Positions 1 through 7,432 of a stretch of DNA of 33,537 nt are shown here, piece after piece. The first letter of the stretch is position 1, and each line of letters opens with the position of its first letter. The stretch is from contig JAEZPW010000243.1 of assembly GCA_023441255.1 (NCBI GenBank), forward strand, positions 1 to 33,537, given 5' to 3'. The notes under the pieces were generated by a model. It had not been told where the DNA came from and did not search any database. It saw only the letters and a list, made by a program, of their open reading frames with translations. This DNA is from Acidobacteriota bacterium (lineage in GTDB: Bacteria; Acidobacteriota; Terriglobia; Terriglobales; Acidobacteriaceae). The position numbers and the translations under genes are program-made.

Positions 1-35
1 GTAGGGGTTCCTCGCTGCGCTCGGAATGACAAGGC
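1..35. repeat. Interspersed REP-like element, family A
   Basis: This copy has the core GGTTCCTCGCTGCGCTCGG followed by AATGACAA. Closely related copies lie at 3532-3620, 11963-12050 and 30647-30685, always between genes and in both orientations. The core folds weakly through CGAG/CTCG-type complementarity. Function is unknown. It resembles a dispersed REP-type repeat rather than a gene. Confidence 0.75.
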
Positions 36-64
36 TGATGCTGTTTAGGCGCGAGACAGAAGTT

Positions 65-234
65 CACAGGCGCAAGCCGGAAGGACGGGCACGAGCCGCA
101 AGTTGACGGGGGCAAGCCGGAAGTTGACATCCGTTGGCTCGGCACTCGCTAGTTGAACTGGCCAGTCGGTATTCTCTATTCACGACTCGACTCGGCACTC
201 GGTACTCATTACTAAGTACTCGCTACTCGCTGGT
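65..234. repeat. Two low-complexity repeat tracts 3' of the LysR gene
   Basis: From 65 to about 127 the motif GCAAGCCGGAAG recurs with small changes, joined by TTGACG or GGACGG. From 136 to 234 the motif ACTCGGCACTCGGTACTC recurs with drift (ACTCGCTACTCGCT and similar). No gene is visible from 1 to 222. The second tract runs into the LysR stop codon at 223-225, so the last few LysR residues (about ATSE) appear to be encoded by the repeat. A similar ACTCGG/GCTCGG tract lies inside birA at 23551-23583. Confidence 0.65.
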
Positions 235-1128
235 GGCTGCTGCTTTGGCTGCTGCTCTCTCCTGTGCCAGTTCAATGAACTTCTCGGCTGCCTGGGAGAG
301 GCTGTGGTCCTGCCGGTATACGAGGCCCAGTTCGCGCCAGGACTGCTCGGTCTCGGCGCGCAGCACCTTCAGCTTGCCTTCGCGCACTTCCTGCTCGACG
401 AAGCTGCGGCTGATGAGCGACACCCCGAACCCCGCGGCGACGAATTTCTTCACCAGTTCCGTGCTGGTCAGCTCCATGGTTACGCGCAACTGGGGGCGGA
501 AGGGGCGCAACTCCTTCTCCATGAGGCGCCGCAAGGAGCCGACTTTGTGGAGAATAAGCTCCTGTTCGGCCAGGTCCGCGGTCTTCACCGTCTTCATTTT
601 CGCCAGCGGATGCTCGGCGTTCGAGATCCAGACCAGCGGATCGCGAAAGACCTTCACCACCCGCAGGGCTGGCCCTTTTACGGGTATGGTGACCACGCCC
701 ATGTCGATCAGGCCGTCTTCCACCTTCTCCAGCACCTTGTGGCTGAAGTTGCGATAAACGCTGATGCGGACCTTTGGGTAGCGCTTGCGGTATTGGGCCA
801 GGATTTCGGGCAATACGTAAAGGAACGTTGTTTCGTTGGCGCCGATCGACAGCACACCGCGCGTGACGCCGCCACTATCGGCGATGGCACGCAGCGATTC
901 CTCACGCAACGCGAGCAGCCGCCGCGCGTACTGCAGCAGCACTTCCCCGGCCGGTGTGAGGCGGACCGACTTCTTGGTGCGATCGAAGAGTTTCTCGTTG
1001 TATTCCTGCTCGAGCTGCCGGATCTGCGCGCTTACGGCCGGCTGCGACCGCAGGACCTTCTCGGCAGCGCGCGAGAAGTTTCCCAGCGCCGCCACTTCCA
1101 CAAAGGTAGTAAGTTGGTCGAAGTCCAT
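223..1128 (-). CDS. LysR-family transcriptional regulator
   Basis: Predicted DNA-binding regulator of about 301 residues, the usual LysR length. The N-terminus MDFDQLTTFVEVAALGNFSR leads into a winged helix-turn-helix (about residues 1-62, with AAEKVLRSQPAVSAQIRQLE as the HTH core), then a linker helix and a type 2 periplasmic-binding-like effector domain (about 90-295). The start at 1128 was chosen because LysR proteins begin just before this FVEVA helix. A GTG start at 1179 would add 17 basic residues with no family support. The co-inducer cannot be told from sequence. No divergent target gene lies next to it: 840 bases upstream hold repeats and possible RNAs, and the next gene is on the same strand. 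LysR regulators often control a divergent neighbour, so the target may be elsewhere or may be the RNA-like units. Confidence 0.9.
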   Translation of the reverse strand: MDFDQLTTFVEVAALGNFSRAAEKVLRSQPAVSAQIRQLEQEYNEKLFDRTKKSVRLTPAGEVLLQYARRLLALREESLRAIADSGGVTRGVLSIGANETTFLYVLPEILAQYRKRYPKVRISVYRNFSHKVLEKVEDGLIDMGVVTIPVKGPALRVVKVFRDPLVWISNAEHPLAKMKTVKTADLAEQELILHKVGSLRRLMEKELRPFRPQLRVTMELTSTELVKKFVAAGFGVSLISRSFVEQEVREGKLKVLRAETEQSWRELGLVYRQDHSLSQAAEKFIELAQERAAAKAAATSE

Positions 1129-1254
1129 GATTTCCGCAGTCTTAGGGCCCGGATTGCGCCGGCGAAGCTTCTCCGGCACCCACAGGATTAAGTCAGATTA
1201 TCGGCTCCTGGTTACGAATAGGTTACAACGAGGCAGGCGGCTGTGAAGGTTTTT

Positions 1255-1410
1255 CTTATCGACAGCATCGGAACTTTGAATTTCCGTTATGGATGGTCGA
1301 CCTGCATAATCATTCACGTGACAACGGGTCTTTGGACCCACACAGACCTCCTTCGCATTGACTGCCTCCAACAGTCCTCTGCCTCGGCAAATGCCGGGGC
1401 ATATTTTTTT
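1255..1410 (+). ncRNA. Candidate small RNA, copy 1, with intrinsic terminator
   Basis: The unit begins near CTTATCGACAGCATCGG and runs through conserved blocks (AACTTTGAATTTCCGTTATG; CATAATCATTCACGTGACAA). It holds a GGGTC-TTTG-GACCC hairpin (1326-1339) and a GACTG-CAGTC hairpin (1360-1376). It ends in GCCTCGGC-AAAT-GCCGGGGC (1381-1400), followed by a run of seven T (1404-1410), a good rho-independent terminator on the plus strand. A second copy lies 313 bases downstream. No convincing protein is encoded across both copies. CATAAT at 1305-1310 could be a -10 box, but it has no clear -35 and may instead lie inside the RNA. The RNA assignment is inference from the hairpins and terminator. Confidence 0.5.
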
Positions 1411-1420
1411 GGAGCGGAAT

Positions 1421-1549
1421 CGCTGTGGGCTTTGGGATGTGGGCTCTCGGGCAGGCAATACCGGGCCCCATGTTCTTGGGGCGCGCTGAGGCATCGGCGA
1501 AGTCGTGAGCGAGGCCGAATCCCACAGCTCATGGCCCAAGCCCACGGCG
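1421..1549. repeat. Foldback repeat unit, copy 1
   Basis: The unit starts CGCTGTGGGCTTTGGG (1421-1436) and ends CCCAAGCCCACGGCG (1535-1549), which pair with each other as long-range arms. Inside are GCCCC-ATGTTCTT-GGGGC and CCGAATCCCACAGC. It follows directly after the terminator of the first RNA-like unit. Two further copies follow at 1726-1855 and 1861-1963. No transposase is present, so a non-autonomous MITE-like or structured repeat is the simplest reading. Confidence 0.65.
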
Positions 1550-1567
1550 CCTTTCCTGAAACATTTG

Positions 1568-1717
1568 CTTATCGAAAGCATAGAAACTTTGAATTTCCGT
1601 TATGGATGCTCGACCCGCATAATCATTCACGTGACAACGGGTTCCGACCCGCACAACTCCTTCGCATTGACTGCCTCCAACAGTCCTCAGCCTCGGCAAT
1701 TGCCGGGGCATATTTTT
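1568..1717 (+). ncRNA. Candidate small RNA, copy 2, with intrinsic terminator
   Basis: Near-identical to the unit at 1255-1410 in three blocks, but its first hairpin is CGGGT-TCCG-ACCCG (1638-1651). Stem bases differ from copy 1 on both sides and pairing is kept, as expected when RNA structure is under selection. The GACTG/CAGTC hairpin (1669-1685) is unchanged. The terminator is GCCTCGGC-AATT-GCCGGGGC (1690-1709) followed by five T (1713-1717). Both terminator stems are the same while the loops differ (AAAT versus AATT). Function is unknown and no known RNA family was recognised by eye. Confidence 0.5.
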
Positions 1718-1725
1718 GGGGGACT

Positions 1726-1963
1726 CGCTGTGGGCTTTGGGTTGTGGGCTCTCGGACAGGCAACACCGGGCCCCATGTTCTTGGGGCGCGCTGAGGCATC
1801 GGCGTAGTCGTGAGCGAGGCAGAATCCCACAGCTCATGGCCCACAGCCCACGGCGCTTTTGGCAATACCGGGCCCCATGTTCTTGGGGCGCGCTGAGGCA
1901 TCGGGCGTAGTCGTGAGCCAGGCCCGATCCCACAGCTCATGGCCCACAGCCCACGGCGCTTTT
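1726..1963. repeat. Foldback repeat unit, copies 2 and 3 (copy 3 lacks its left arm)
   Basis: Copy 2 spans 1726-1855 with arms CGCTGTGGGCTTTGGG and CCCACAGCCCACGGCG. Copy 3 begins at 1861 with GGCAATACCGGGCCCCATG and keeps only the right two-thirds, ending near 1963. Both carry GCCCCATGTTCTTGGGGC. Together with the two RNA-like units they explain the gene-free stretch between the LysR gene and the gene ending at 1970. The repeat ends only a few bases from that gene's stop codon. Confidence 0.65.
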
Positions 1964-1969
1964 GCTAAT

Positions 1970-2497
1970 TCAGGCCACATGTACGAGGAAGTGACACGTT
2001 GGGTCGCCGCGCCGCACGCTCTGCAGGATGTCGATGCGCGGAGCCTTGCCCAGCGCGGCTTCCCAGATCGCCTGGTGCATGGCGCGCGTGCAGTAACAGT
2101 GAATGTCGTTGGGCTTACCCGGACGATAGTTCGCCGCCGGGCAGTAGCAGCCGTTTGAGTTCACCGCGCCATAGCGGATGTGGACCTTGTCGCCTTCGCG
2201 CCACACTTCGAAGTTTGCCTTCAGCGCTTCTACGAGCTTGTCCACGCTGCCCTTGCCCTTGGCTGCGATGTCCTGCTTGAACTTGAAGCGCCGGTAGCAT
2301 CCGCGCCCGCATCCGGACATGATCTTGATCTTGGTCTCCTCGTCCATCTCCGTATCGATGGTGTCGACCAGGTCGGTCAGGAAGTTCTGCACAAAGTTGA
2401 GCCGGTCGTCGCACGACGGCTTCTGCGCGATCGCGGGCGTTGCTGCCAGCGCCACCAGTCCGCAACAGCCGACCTTTAAGAATTCTTTGCGGTCCAT
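1970..2497 (-). CDS. Secreted cysteine-rich protein, possibly DUF6144 / ATC-hydrolase-like
   Basis: A 175-residue protein with an N-terminal signal peptide (MDRKEFLKVGCCGLVALAAT, likely cut after AIA at residue 24). The RKEFLK stretch is a weak variant of the twin-arginine motif. The mature part is rich in paired cysteines: CGRGCYRR, NGCYCPA, HCYCTRA and a C-terminal RRGDPTCHFLV. This Cys pattern and RGDxxCxF ending recall DUF6144 and the L-2-amino-thiazoline-4-carboxylate hydrolase-like proteins, but this is recognition by eye only. The Cys clusters could bind a metal or form disulfides in the periplasm. The ATG has a GGAG Shine-Dalgarno about 7 bases upstream. It stands alone, facing away from the membrane protein gene behind it. 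Confidence 0.75.
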   Translation of the reverse strand: MDRKEFLKVGCCGLVALAATPAIAQKPSCDDRLNFVQNFLTDLVDTIDTEMDEETKIKIMSGCGRGCYRRFKFKQDIAAKGKGSVDKLVEALKANFEVWREGDKVHIRYGAVNSNGCYCPAANYRPGKPNDIHCYCTRAMHQAIWEAALGKAPRIDILQSVRRGDPTCHFLVHVA

Positions 2498-2556
2498 ATG
2501 AGCTCCAGGAGGAAAGCGTTGGGGCCGGAACTGCGGGGCCGAAAGGGAGGATAGGG

Positions 2557-3423
2557 TTATTGTAGCTGATTCGGCGGCGCGCCCTTCGACGAGGACTCTT
2601 GACTACCCGCGCTCTCAGCTCTTTGCTTGATACCGTCGAGCCACTGACGCCGGAGCAGGCCGCTTCCGGGCACGATCAATCTCCAGTAACGGCCCATGCC
2701 GCGACGGGTGAGATCGTCAGTCGCGAGGACACGCGTCTCGGTGCTGATCGTGGACCATCCGCCGCCCGCATCTTTCACGTTGAAGTCGAAGGCCATTTTG
2801 ACCGCACCCTGTTCCTGAAAAGCAGCGCACTCCTGCAAGGTGTGCACCTCAAGGGGACGCTTCGCCCGCAGATTTGCACCCCCGCACATCACGATCTCAC
2901 GCTCGCCGCCGCCGAGGGCATAACCGGACTCCGAAAACGCATCGACAACCCGCTTATCGAGCAAAGAGTAGCCGGTGTCATGAATGCGAAAGGCCGCCGC
3001 GCGAATTCTCAGGAGCGTCGGCAACGATCTCATGTCGCCGAAGGTTGACTGTCGAACCGCCTGCATCACCTGCTCGGGCCGGGCGTGAACGCGGGCCGAG
3101 TGCCTTTCCCCGAACTGGTACTCCGGCATAACGGCGTCGAGCAGGGTTCTGCGTTGTGCGACACGGACGGTCGGGGACGGCCAGAGTAGTGCCGCAAATG
3201 CCAGCACCATGCCACCAGCGAAGATAAGCGCACCCACGGCTCGTTTGCGGATTCCAAGAAAATGGAAGGGGATCGCCAGGTTTGCCAGCCCACCCAGCGA
3301 CAGTACGATTCCGCTGTAAGCCAGCGTGCTCAGCGGCTGATACGAAGCCCAATAGTTGAAAAGCAGAATAGCGCCAATTGCCACTGCAATCAGCAGGGTC
3401 CACCACACAGCCTTCGTTGACAT
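2557..3423 (-). CDS. Membrane protein with C-terminal soluble domain, function unknown
   Basis: A 288-residue product from the ATG at 3423, which has AAGGA about 10 bases upstream. A longer frame back to 3945 has no coding character and runs through a repeat. Three hydrophobic segments lie near the N-terminus (about 5-24, 33-52, 62-82), followed by a soluble domain of about 190 residues. It opens HSARVHARPEQVMQAVRQST, a pattern of the kind seen where SRPBCC/polyketide-cyclase-like domains start, and includes CGGANLRAKRP and ISTETRVLATDD. The SRPBCC suggestion is weak. No partner gene is close enough to suggest an operon. Confidence 0.7.
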   Translation of the reverse strand: MSTKAVWWTLLIAVAIGAILLFNYWASYQPLSTLAYSGIVLSLGGLANLAIPFHFLGIRKRAVGALIFAGGMVLAFAALLWPSPTVRVAQRRTLLDAVMPEYQFGERHSARVHARPEQVMQAVRQSTFGDMRSLPTLLRIRAAAFRIHDTGYSLLDKRVVDAFSESGYALGGGEREIVMCGGANLRAKRPLEVHTLQECAAFQEQGAVKMAFDFNVKDAGGGWSTISTETRVLATDDLTRRGMGRYWRLIVPGSGLLRRQWLDGIKQRAESAGSQESSSKGAPPNQLQ

Positions 3424-3531
3424 CGGCTTATATCCTTGCGGACAAACTTGGACCCAGGGCCGAATGATGACCTGTGAATGGTACGCAACGAAGGCGGCCT
3501 GAGTTCCACGGGTTCCACGAAATGTCCGGGC

Positions 3532-3620
3532 GTTGTCATTCCGAGCCGCAGGCGAGGAATCCCTACCGTCTGCATCGTTGCTGGCCGTAGTGGTTCCTCG
3601 CTGCGCTCGGAAATGACAAC
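3532..3620. repeat. REP-like family A, two copies as an inverted pair
   Basis: GTTGTCATTCCGAGC..GCGAGGAAT (3532 to about 3567) faces GGTTCCTCGCTGCGCTCGG..ATGACAAC (about 3591-3620). The two halves are reverse complements and could form a long stem with a loop of about 25 bases. They occupy the 363-base gap between the divergent membrane protein (start 3423) and the YCII gene (start 3787). Nothing else is recognised in that gap. Confidence 0.7.
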
Positions 3621-3786
3621 AGGTCACCCCGTCCGGCCGGTACCGAGTTCCTGAACCTGCTGGCGGTCCACCGAAATATTTTTTGTCGCGTGTCGATTGC
3701 GCGGGGCGTCGTTCGATATGGAGATGAAGGCCGGGTGGTCGGCAGTTCAGATCAATCCGGTGCAATACACGAAGGAGATACTGAGT

Positions 3787-4188
3787 ATGCGGTTCATGAT
3801 GCTTGTGAAACATGCTGGGAAGTCGGGGCCTCCACCGAGAGAACTGATGGAAGAGATCGAGAAGCTTCGGGAAGAAGCGGTGAAAGCGGGTACGTTCATC
3901 GAGAGCGGAGGTCTGGCGCCCATCGCGCAGAGCACGCGGGTGCAACTTTCAGGCGGGCAACTGGCCGTGACCGACGGGCCGTTTGCCGAGACGAAGGAGG
4001 TTGTTGGCGGCTACGCGGTGTTTGAACTGAAGTCGAAGGAGGAGGCCATCGAGGGAGCGGTGCGCTTCATGGAACTGCACAGGAAACACTGGCCGGGATG
4101 GGAGGGCGAGACCGAGATCCGCCAGATATTCGGGCCAGAGGATTTCGCAGAATGCATGAAAGAGCTGGTGGGGGCCACGGCGAAGTGA
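3787..4188 (+). CDS. YCII-related (DGPF) domain protein
   Basis: A 133-residue protein starting MRFMMLVKHAGKSG with the family hallmark VTDGPFAETKE (about residues 60-70). It ends with EIRQIFGPEDFAECMKE, typical of the DGPF subgroup of YCII proteins (PF03795). These are small ferredoxin-fold proteins. Many are encoded beside ECF sigma factors, but none is here. The ATG at 3787 was chosen because AAGGAGA lies just upstream and because the family starts with MRFM or MKYM; an in-frame upstream extension to 3697 has no family match. Two more members lie at 32536-32976 and 33075-33431. Enzymatic activity is unproven for this subgroup. Confidence 0.88.
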   Translation: MRFMMLVKHAGKSGPPPRELMEEIEKLREEAVKAGTFIESGGLAPIAQSTRVQLSGGQLAVTDGPFAETKEVVGGYAVFELKSKEEAIEGAVRFMELHRKHWPGWEGETEIRQIFGPEDFAECMKELVGATAK

Positions 4189-4298
4189 GACCGGCGATCC
4201 GGACAGCCCGCGTCGGGAGACTGACGTGGGGCTTTCCGGATGCGTGAGCCACGTTGTGTATGGGTCACGCTTAGTTTCTGCGTTACAATCTGCTCGCG

Positions 4299-5534
4299 AT
4301 GCGAACTCTGATCCGAGCAGTCGTATTCACTACATTTATCGTAGCGCTGGCGCAGATTGCGGTTGCAGCGCCAGCCGGAAGTGCGAAAAAAGCGGGCAAG
4401 CCGCAGCTGACTGTACTGATGTACATGGTCAACCGGCCGGCCGCGATCCAAAGTTTCCGCCAGCACGCCGGCGCGATCTCCATCATTGCGCCGCAGTGTT
4501 TCACCATGGACGCGCAGGGATTTGTACGTGGCGAAGTTCCGCCCGAGGTTCTTCAGATCGCCGGCGAGAAGAAAGTGGCGTTAATGCCGCTTGTGACGAA
4601 CCGGGGCTTCGATCAGGACCTGATGCACACCGTGCTGGATGCGCCCGAGTCCCGCGCCCGGGTGATTCGTTATCTGCTCTACTATGCGTTACGCGATGGC
4701 TACATCGGATTCCAGTTCGACTACGAGAACATCAAGTACACCTATCGCGATCGGTTCACGGTGTTCTTCCACGAGGCGGCCCGCGAATTCCACCGTCATG
4801 GCATGCTGTTGAGCGCGGCCGTGGTGGGCAAGTATTCCGATGACCGCAATTCGGAATCGCCGGGCGGCTACGAAAACTGGAGTGGAGTGTACGACTATCG
4901 TGCGCTGGCGAAGGATGCCGATTTCCTGAGCATCATGGCTTACCCGCAACACGCCGGCTTCTCTGGCCCCGGCCCGCTCGCAGGTGTTCCCTGGGTGGAG
5001 AAGATAGTGGACTTCACGCTTTCCAGCATGCCAGCCCGCAAGGTCTCGCTTGGAGTGCCGACCTACGGCATTCGCTGGACCGAATTGCAATCAGGGACAG
5101 TGCAGAAGGCAGAGTTCGCCCAGGACAATGAAGGCGAGGCAAGTAAGAAGTGGAAGACCAGTACCGCGGCCTGGCCGAGTTCGTTGCCCGACATGCTGAA
5201 AGTGAATCGGCCGACGTGGGACGAAGCCGAACAGGCACACTGGTTCGAGTTCCAGCAGGACGGCCTGCGCAACGTCGTATGGTATGAAGATGCCGCCAGC
5301 CTTCAGCCGAAATTCAAGTTGACGACTGACAAGAAGATCGGGTGGGGCATATCCGCGTGGGTGCTCGGGAGCGAAGATCCGGAGATGTGGACCTTGATCG
5401 AGCGCGACTACCGCGTGTCGCACCCGCGAACGCCCGTAAGCAAAGGCAGTTTCGAACAGCGCGCTCGCAGCGCCGCGCGGGTGCTGCAGGTGAAGCCAGT
5501 AAAGAACCTGACCGGCACCTCGGCTGCGAAGTAG
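4299..5534 (+). CDS. Secreted glycosyl hydrolase family 18-like protein
   Basis: A 411-residue exported protein: signal peptide at 1-23 (MRTLIRAVVFTTFIVALAQI, cut near AVA). It has a TIM-barrel order like GH18 spore-cortex and chitinase-type enzymes. The strand carrying the catalytic motif reads GYIGFQFDYEN (residues 134-144): Asp141 and the catalytic-type Glu143 are kept, while the first Asp of the usual DxxDxDxE is Gln139. Later features fit the fold: DFLSIMAYPQH, VSLGVPTYGIRW and a closing GWGISAWVLGSEDPEMW. Substrate could be a GlcNAc-containing glycan. GH18-fold proteins that only bind glycans also exist, but Glu143 argues for activity. No near Shine-Dalgarno is seen. It follows the YCII gene by 110 bases on the same strand. 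Confidence 0.8.
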   Translation: MRTLIRAVVFTTFIVALAQIAVAAPAGSAKKAGKPQLTVLMYMVNRPAAIQSFRQHAGAISIIAPQCFTMDAQGFVRGEVPPEVLQIAGEKKVALMPLVTNRGFDQDLMHTVLDAPESRARVIRYLLYYALRDGYIGFQFDYENIKYTYRDRFTVFFHEAAREFHRHGMLLSAAVVGKYSDDRNSESPGGYENWSGVYDYRALAKDADFLSIMAYPQHAGFSGPGPLAGVPWVEKIVDFTLSSMPARKVSLGVPTYGIRWTELQSGTVQKAEFAQDNEGEASKKWKTSTAAWPSSLPDMLKVNRPTWDEAEQAHWFEFQQDGLRNVVWYEDAASLQPKFKLTTDKKIGWGISAWVLGSEDPEMWTLIERDYRVSHPRTPVSKGSFEQRARSAARVLQVKPVKNLTGTSAAK

Positions 5535-5587
5535 GTTTCAGCGACCGGGATTTTCTTGAACACGGTTAACGCGGTGCAGAAGAACTA

Positions 5588-5632
5588 CCCCACCCTAAGC
5601 GCCAGAAACGCGGCGCTTAGGATGGGGCACCC
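5588..5632. repeat. Hairpin repeat family B, copy 1 (between convergent genes)
   Basis: CCCACCCTAAGCGCC, an 8-base loop, then GGCGCTTAGGATGGG and the tail GCACCC. The stem is about 15 bp with one mismatch. It lies between the ends of the convergent GH18 and GH51 genes, where a bidirectional terminator would be useful, but there is no T-run. A matching copy is at 7376-7416. A partial echo (GATCGTGCACCCC, GATGGTGCACGAC) follows at 5643-5672. Confidence 0.7.
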
Positions 5633-5699
5633 GACTGCTTAGGATCGTGCACCCCGAACTCAGGATGGTGCACGACTCGACTTCCAGCTGCAAACCTAA

Positions 5700-7277
5700 T
5701 TACTCCACTGAAATCACGGTTACGGACTTCGGTTCCAACTTCAGGGGCAGTTTGCCATTTGCGGCCGTGGCGTTGATCGGTTTCGGCGCGACCGTGCTGG
5801 GTGCTTCGAAGGTGTTGACGCTGTCCACTTTAGGCGCCGTGAGTGTTTCGCCGCTGGCCGACTTGGCTGCCATCCCGGAAATGTTTGCGTCGATCTCCAC
5901 CGGTTGATTCGGATCGACATTGGTGATGGCCAGCCACAGCTTGCCATTCTTGTCGCGCGCGGCGATCGCGTCGAGGCGCGGCAATGTGACGTCTCCGTGC
6001 GTGTAGGTGCCGGCGTCGAACGTGACCGGCACGAAGGTTGCGTCCTGGAAGGGCACGTACATTTTGAAGACGTGATAGGTCGGCGTCAGGACCATCTTCT
6101 CTTTGTCGGTGAGAATCATGGCCTGCAGCACATTGTTCATTTGCGCGATGTTGGCCATGCGCACGCGATCGGCGTGGCGGGCAAAGATATTGAAGTTGAG
6201 CGCCGCCAGAATGGCGTCACGCATGCTGTTCTGCTGCACGAGAAAGCCGGGGTTGCTGCCGGGCAAGGGCGCGTACCAGGCGCCCCATTCGTCGACCACG
6301 AGGGCGACCTTCTTTTCCGGGTCGTACTTGTCCATGATGGCCGAGTGCTTGTTGATCAGGTCGTCCATTTGCAGGGTGGACTTCAGGATCTGGCCGTACT
6401 CGGTTTCTCCAAAACCGACGGACTTGAACGCAGGCGGCCACTGCACGACCGTGTAGGAGTGCATGGAAAGGCCGTTCATGTCCCAGCTCCACTGCCGATC
6501 CTTGTAGGCCTTCATGACGGTTTCGGTCCATTCGGTCCAGCGCGGGCCGTCGCCGCCGGGACCGACGGCGATCTTGAGCATCTGGTTGTTACCCTGCTGC
6601 GCCGGGTTGAAGTTCCTGAGGAAGCGGCTATAGAGCTTCAGCTGAGTCACGTAGTAATCGGGGCTCATGTTGCCGCCGCAATCCCAGCTTTCGTTGCCGA
6701 TGCCGAGGTACGCGACTTTGTACGGAGCGGGATGACCATTCGCAGCGCGCTCTTTGGCGAGCGTAGTGGGCTGGTCGGTGGTCAGGTACTCCAGCCATTC
6801 GGCAGCTTCCTGCGGAGTGCCGGTGCCGAGATTCACCGAGATGTAGGCGTCGGCGCCGATCTGGCCGAGGAAGTCCATGAACTCATGGGTGCCGAACGTG
6901 TTCGGCTCGGTAACGCCACCCCAGTCGGGATTGAGCGTGACGGCCCGCTTATCAACCGGACCGATGCCCTTGCGCCAGTGGTATCCGTCGGCAAAGCAAC
7001 CGCCGGGCCAGCGAACGTTGGGGACGCGCAGCGCCTTGAGTGCAGCGACAACATCGTTGCGGACGCCGCGCGTGTTCGGGATGCTCGAATCCGGACCGAC
7101 CCAGACGCCTTCGTAAATACCGTGGCCAAGGTGTTCAGCGAACTGGCCGAAGATGTTGCGGTCAACCTTCGCGCCGGTTTTGGAGGCGTCAACGGAGAGC
7201 TGAACCTTCTCCGCGGCGAGGGCAGGCGTGGTCAGGATGAGAGCGAGCACAACGAGAGCGACAATGAGTGGACGCAT
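5700..7277 (-). CDS. Alpha-L-arabinofuranosidase, GH51 family, exported
   Basis: Retaining glycosidase of 525 residues that removes terminal arabinose from arabinan or arabinoxylan. The signal peptide is at 1-22 (MRPLIVALVVLALILTTPAL, cut after ALAA). The barrel shows GGCFADGYHWRKGIGP (92-107), the acid/base motif GIGNESWDCGG with Glu196, and the nucleophile motif VVDEWGAWY with Glu330. A beta-sandwich follows, as in GH51. The start at 7277 was chosen because GGAG lies about 11 bases upstream and the signal peptide begins there; a start at 7361 would bury it behind 28 extra residues. An exported form is common in Acidobacteria, whereas many GH51 enzymes are cytosolic. The gene is bracketed by two copies of repeat B, which could point to insertion as a cassette. 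Confidence 0.93.
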   Translation of the reverse strand: MRPLIVALVVLALILTTPALAAEKVQLSVDASKTGAKVDRNIFGQFAEHLGHGIYEGVWVGPDSSIPNTRGVRNDVVAALKALRVPNVRWPGGCFADGYHWRKGIGPVDKRAVTLNPDWGGVTEPNTFGTHEFMDFLGQIGADAYISVNLGTGTPQEAAEWLEYLTTDQPTTLAKERAANGHPAPYKVAYLGIGNESWDCGGNMSPDYYVTQLKLYSRFLRNFNPAQQGNNQMLKIAVGPGGDGPRWTEWTETVMKAYKDRQWSWDMNGLSMHSYTVVQWPPAFKSVGFGETEYGQILKSTLQMDDLINKHSAIMDKYDPEKKVALVVDEWGAWYAPLPGSNPGFLVQQNSMRDAILAALNFNIFARHADRVRMANIAQMNNVLQAMILTDKEKMVLTPTYHVFKMYVPFQDATFVPVTFDAGTYTHGDVTLPRLDAIAARDKNGKLWLAITNVDPNQPVEIDANISGMAAKSASGETLTAPKVDSVNTFEAPSTVAPKPINATAANGKLPLKLEPKSVTVISVE

Positions 7278-7375
7278 AAGGCCGGATGCTCCTTGCGGCA
7301 GCTTGTGATGTAGCGTTTGCAGCATAAACCGAGAGGGCAGGGGAGTAAACGTTTGCCTCAAGGCGAAACAAAAGA

Positions 7376-7416
7376 CCCACCCTAAGCGGAACGGCGGCGC
7401 TTAGGATGGGGCACCC
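7376..7416. repeat. Hairpin repeat family B, copy 2
   Basis: CCCACCCTAAGCG, a short GC-rich loop, then CGCTTAGGATGGG and GCACCC. It is the same sequence as 5588-5632 with a shorter loop, in the same orientation. It lies between the GH51 start and the end of the DUF3857 gene. A degenerate half copy (GCGCTGAGGGTGGGGCAC) is at 11911-11928. Confidence 0.7.
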
Positions 7417-7432
7417 GATGAGATCAACTGAA

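Noticed and set aside
304..1191. Long open frames on the plus strand opposite the LysR gene
   Set aside because: They are shadows of a clear LysR gene in high-GC DNA; they show no family match and no ribosome site.
1305..1310. CATAAT as a promoter for the RNA-like unit
   Set aside because: No -35 at a usable distance (TTGAAT is 23 bases away), and the same bases lie within the conserved block of both copies.
4284..4289. TACAAT as a -10 for the GH18-like gene
   Set aside because: No -35-like hexamer lies 15-19 bases upstream, and it is only 9 bases from the ATG.
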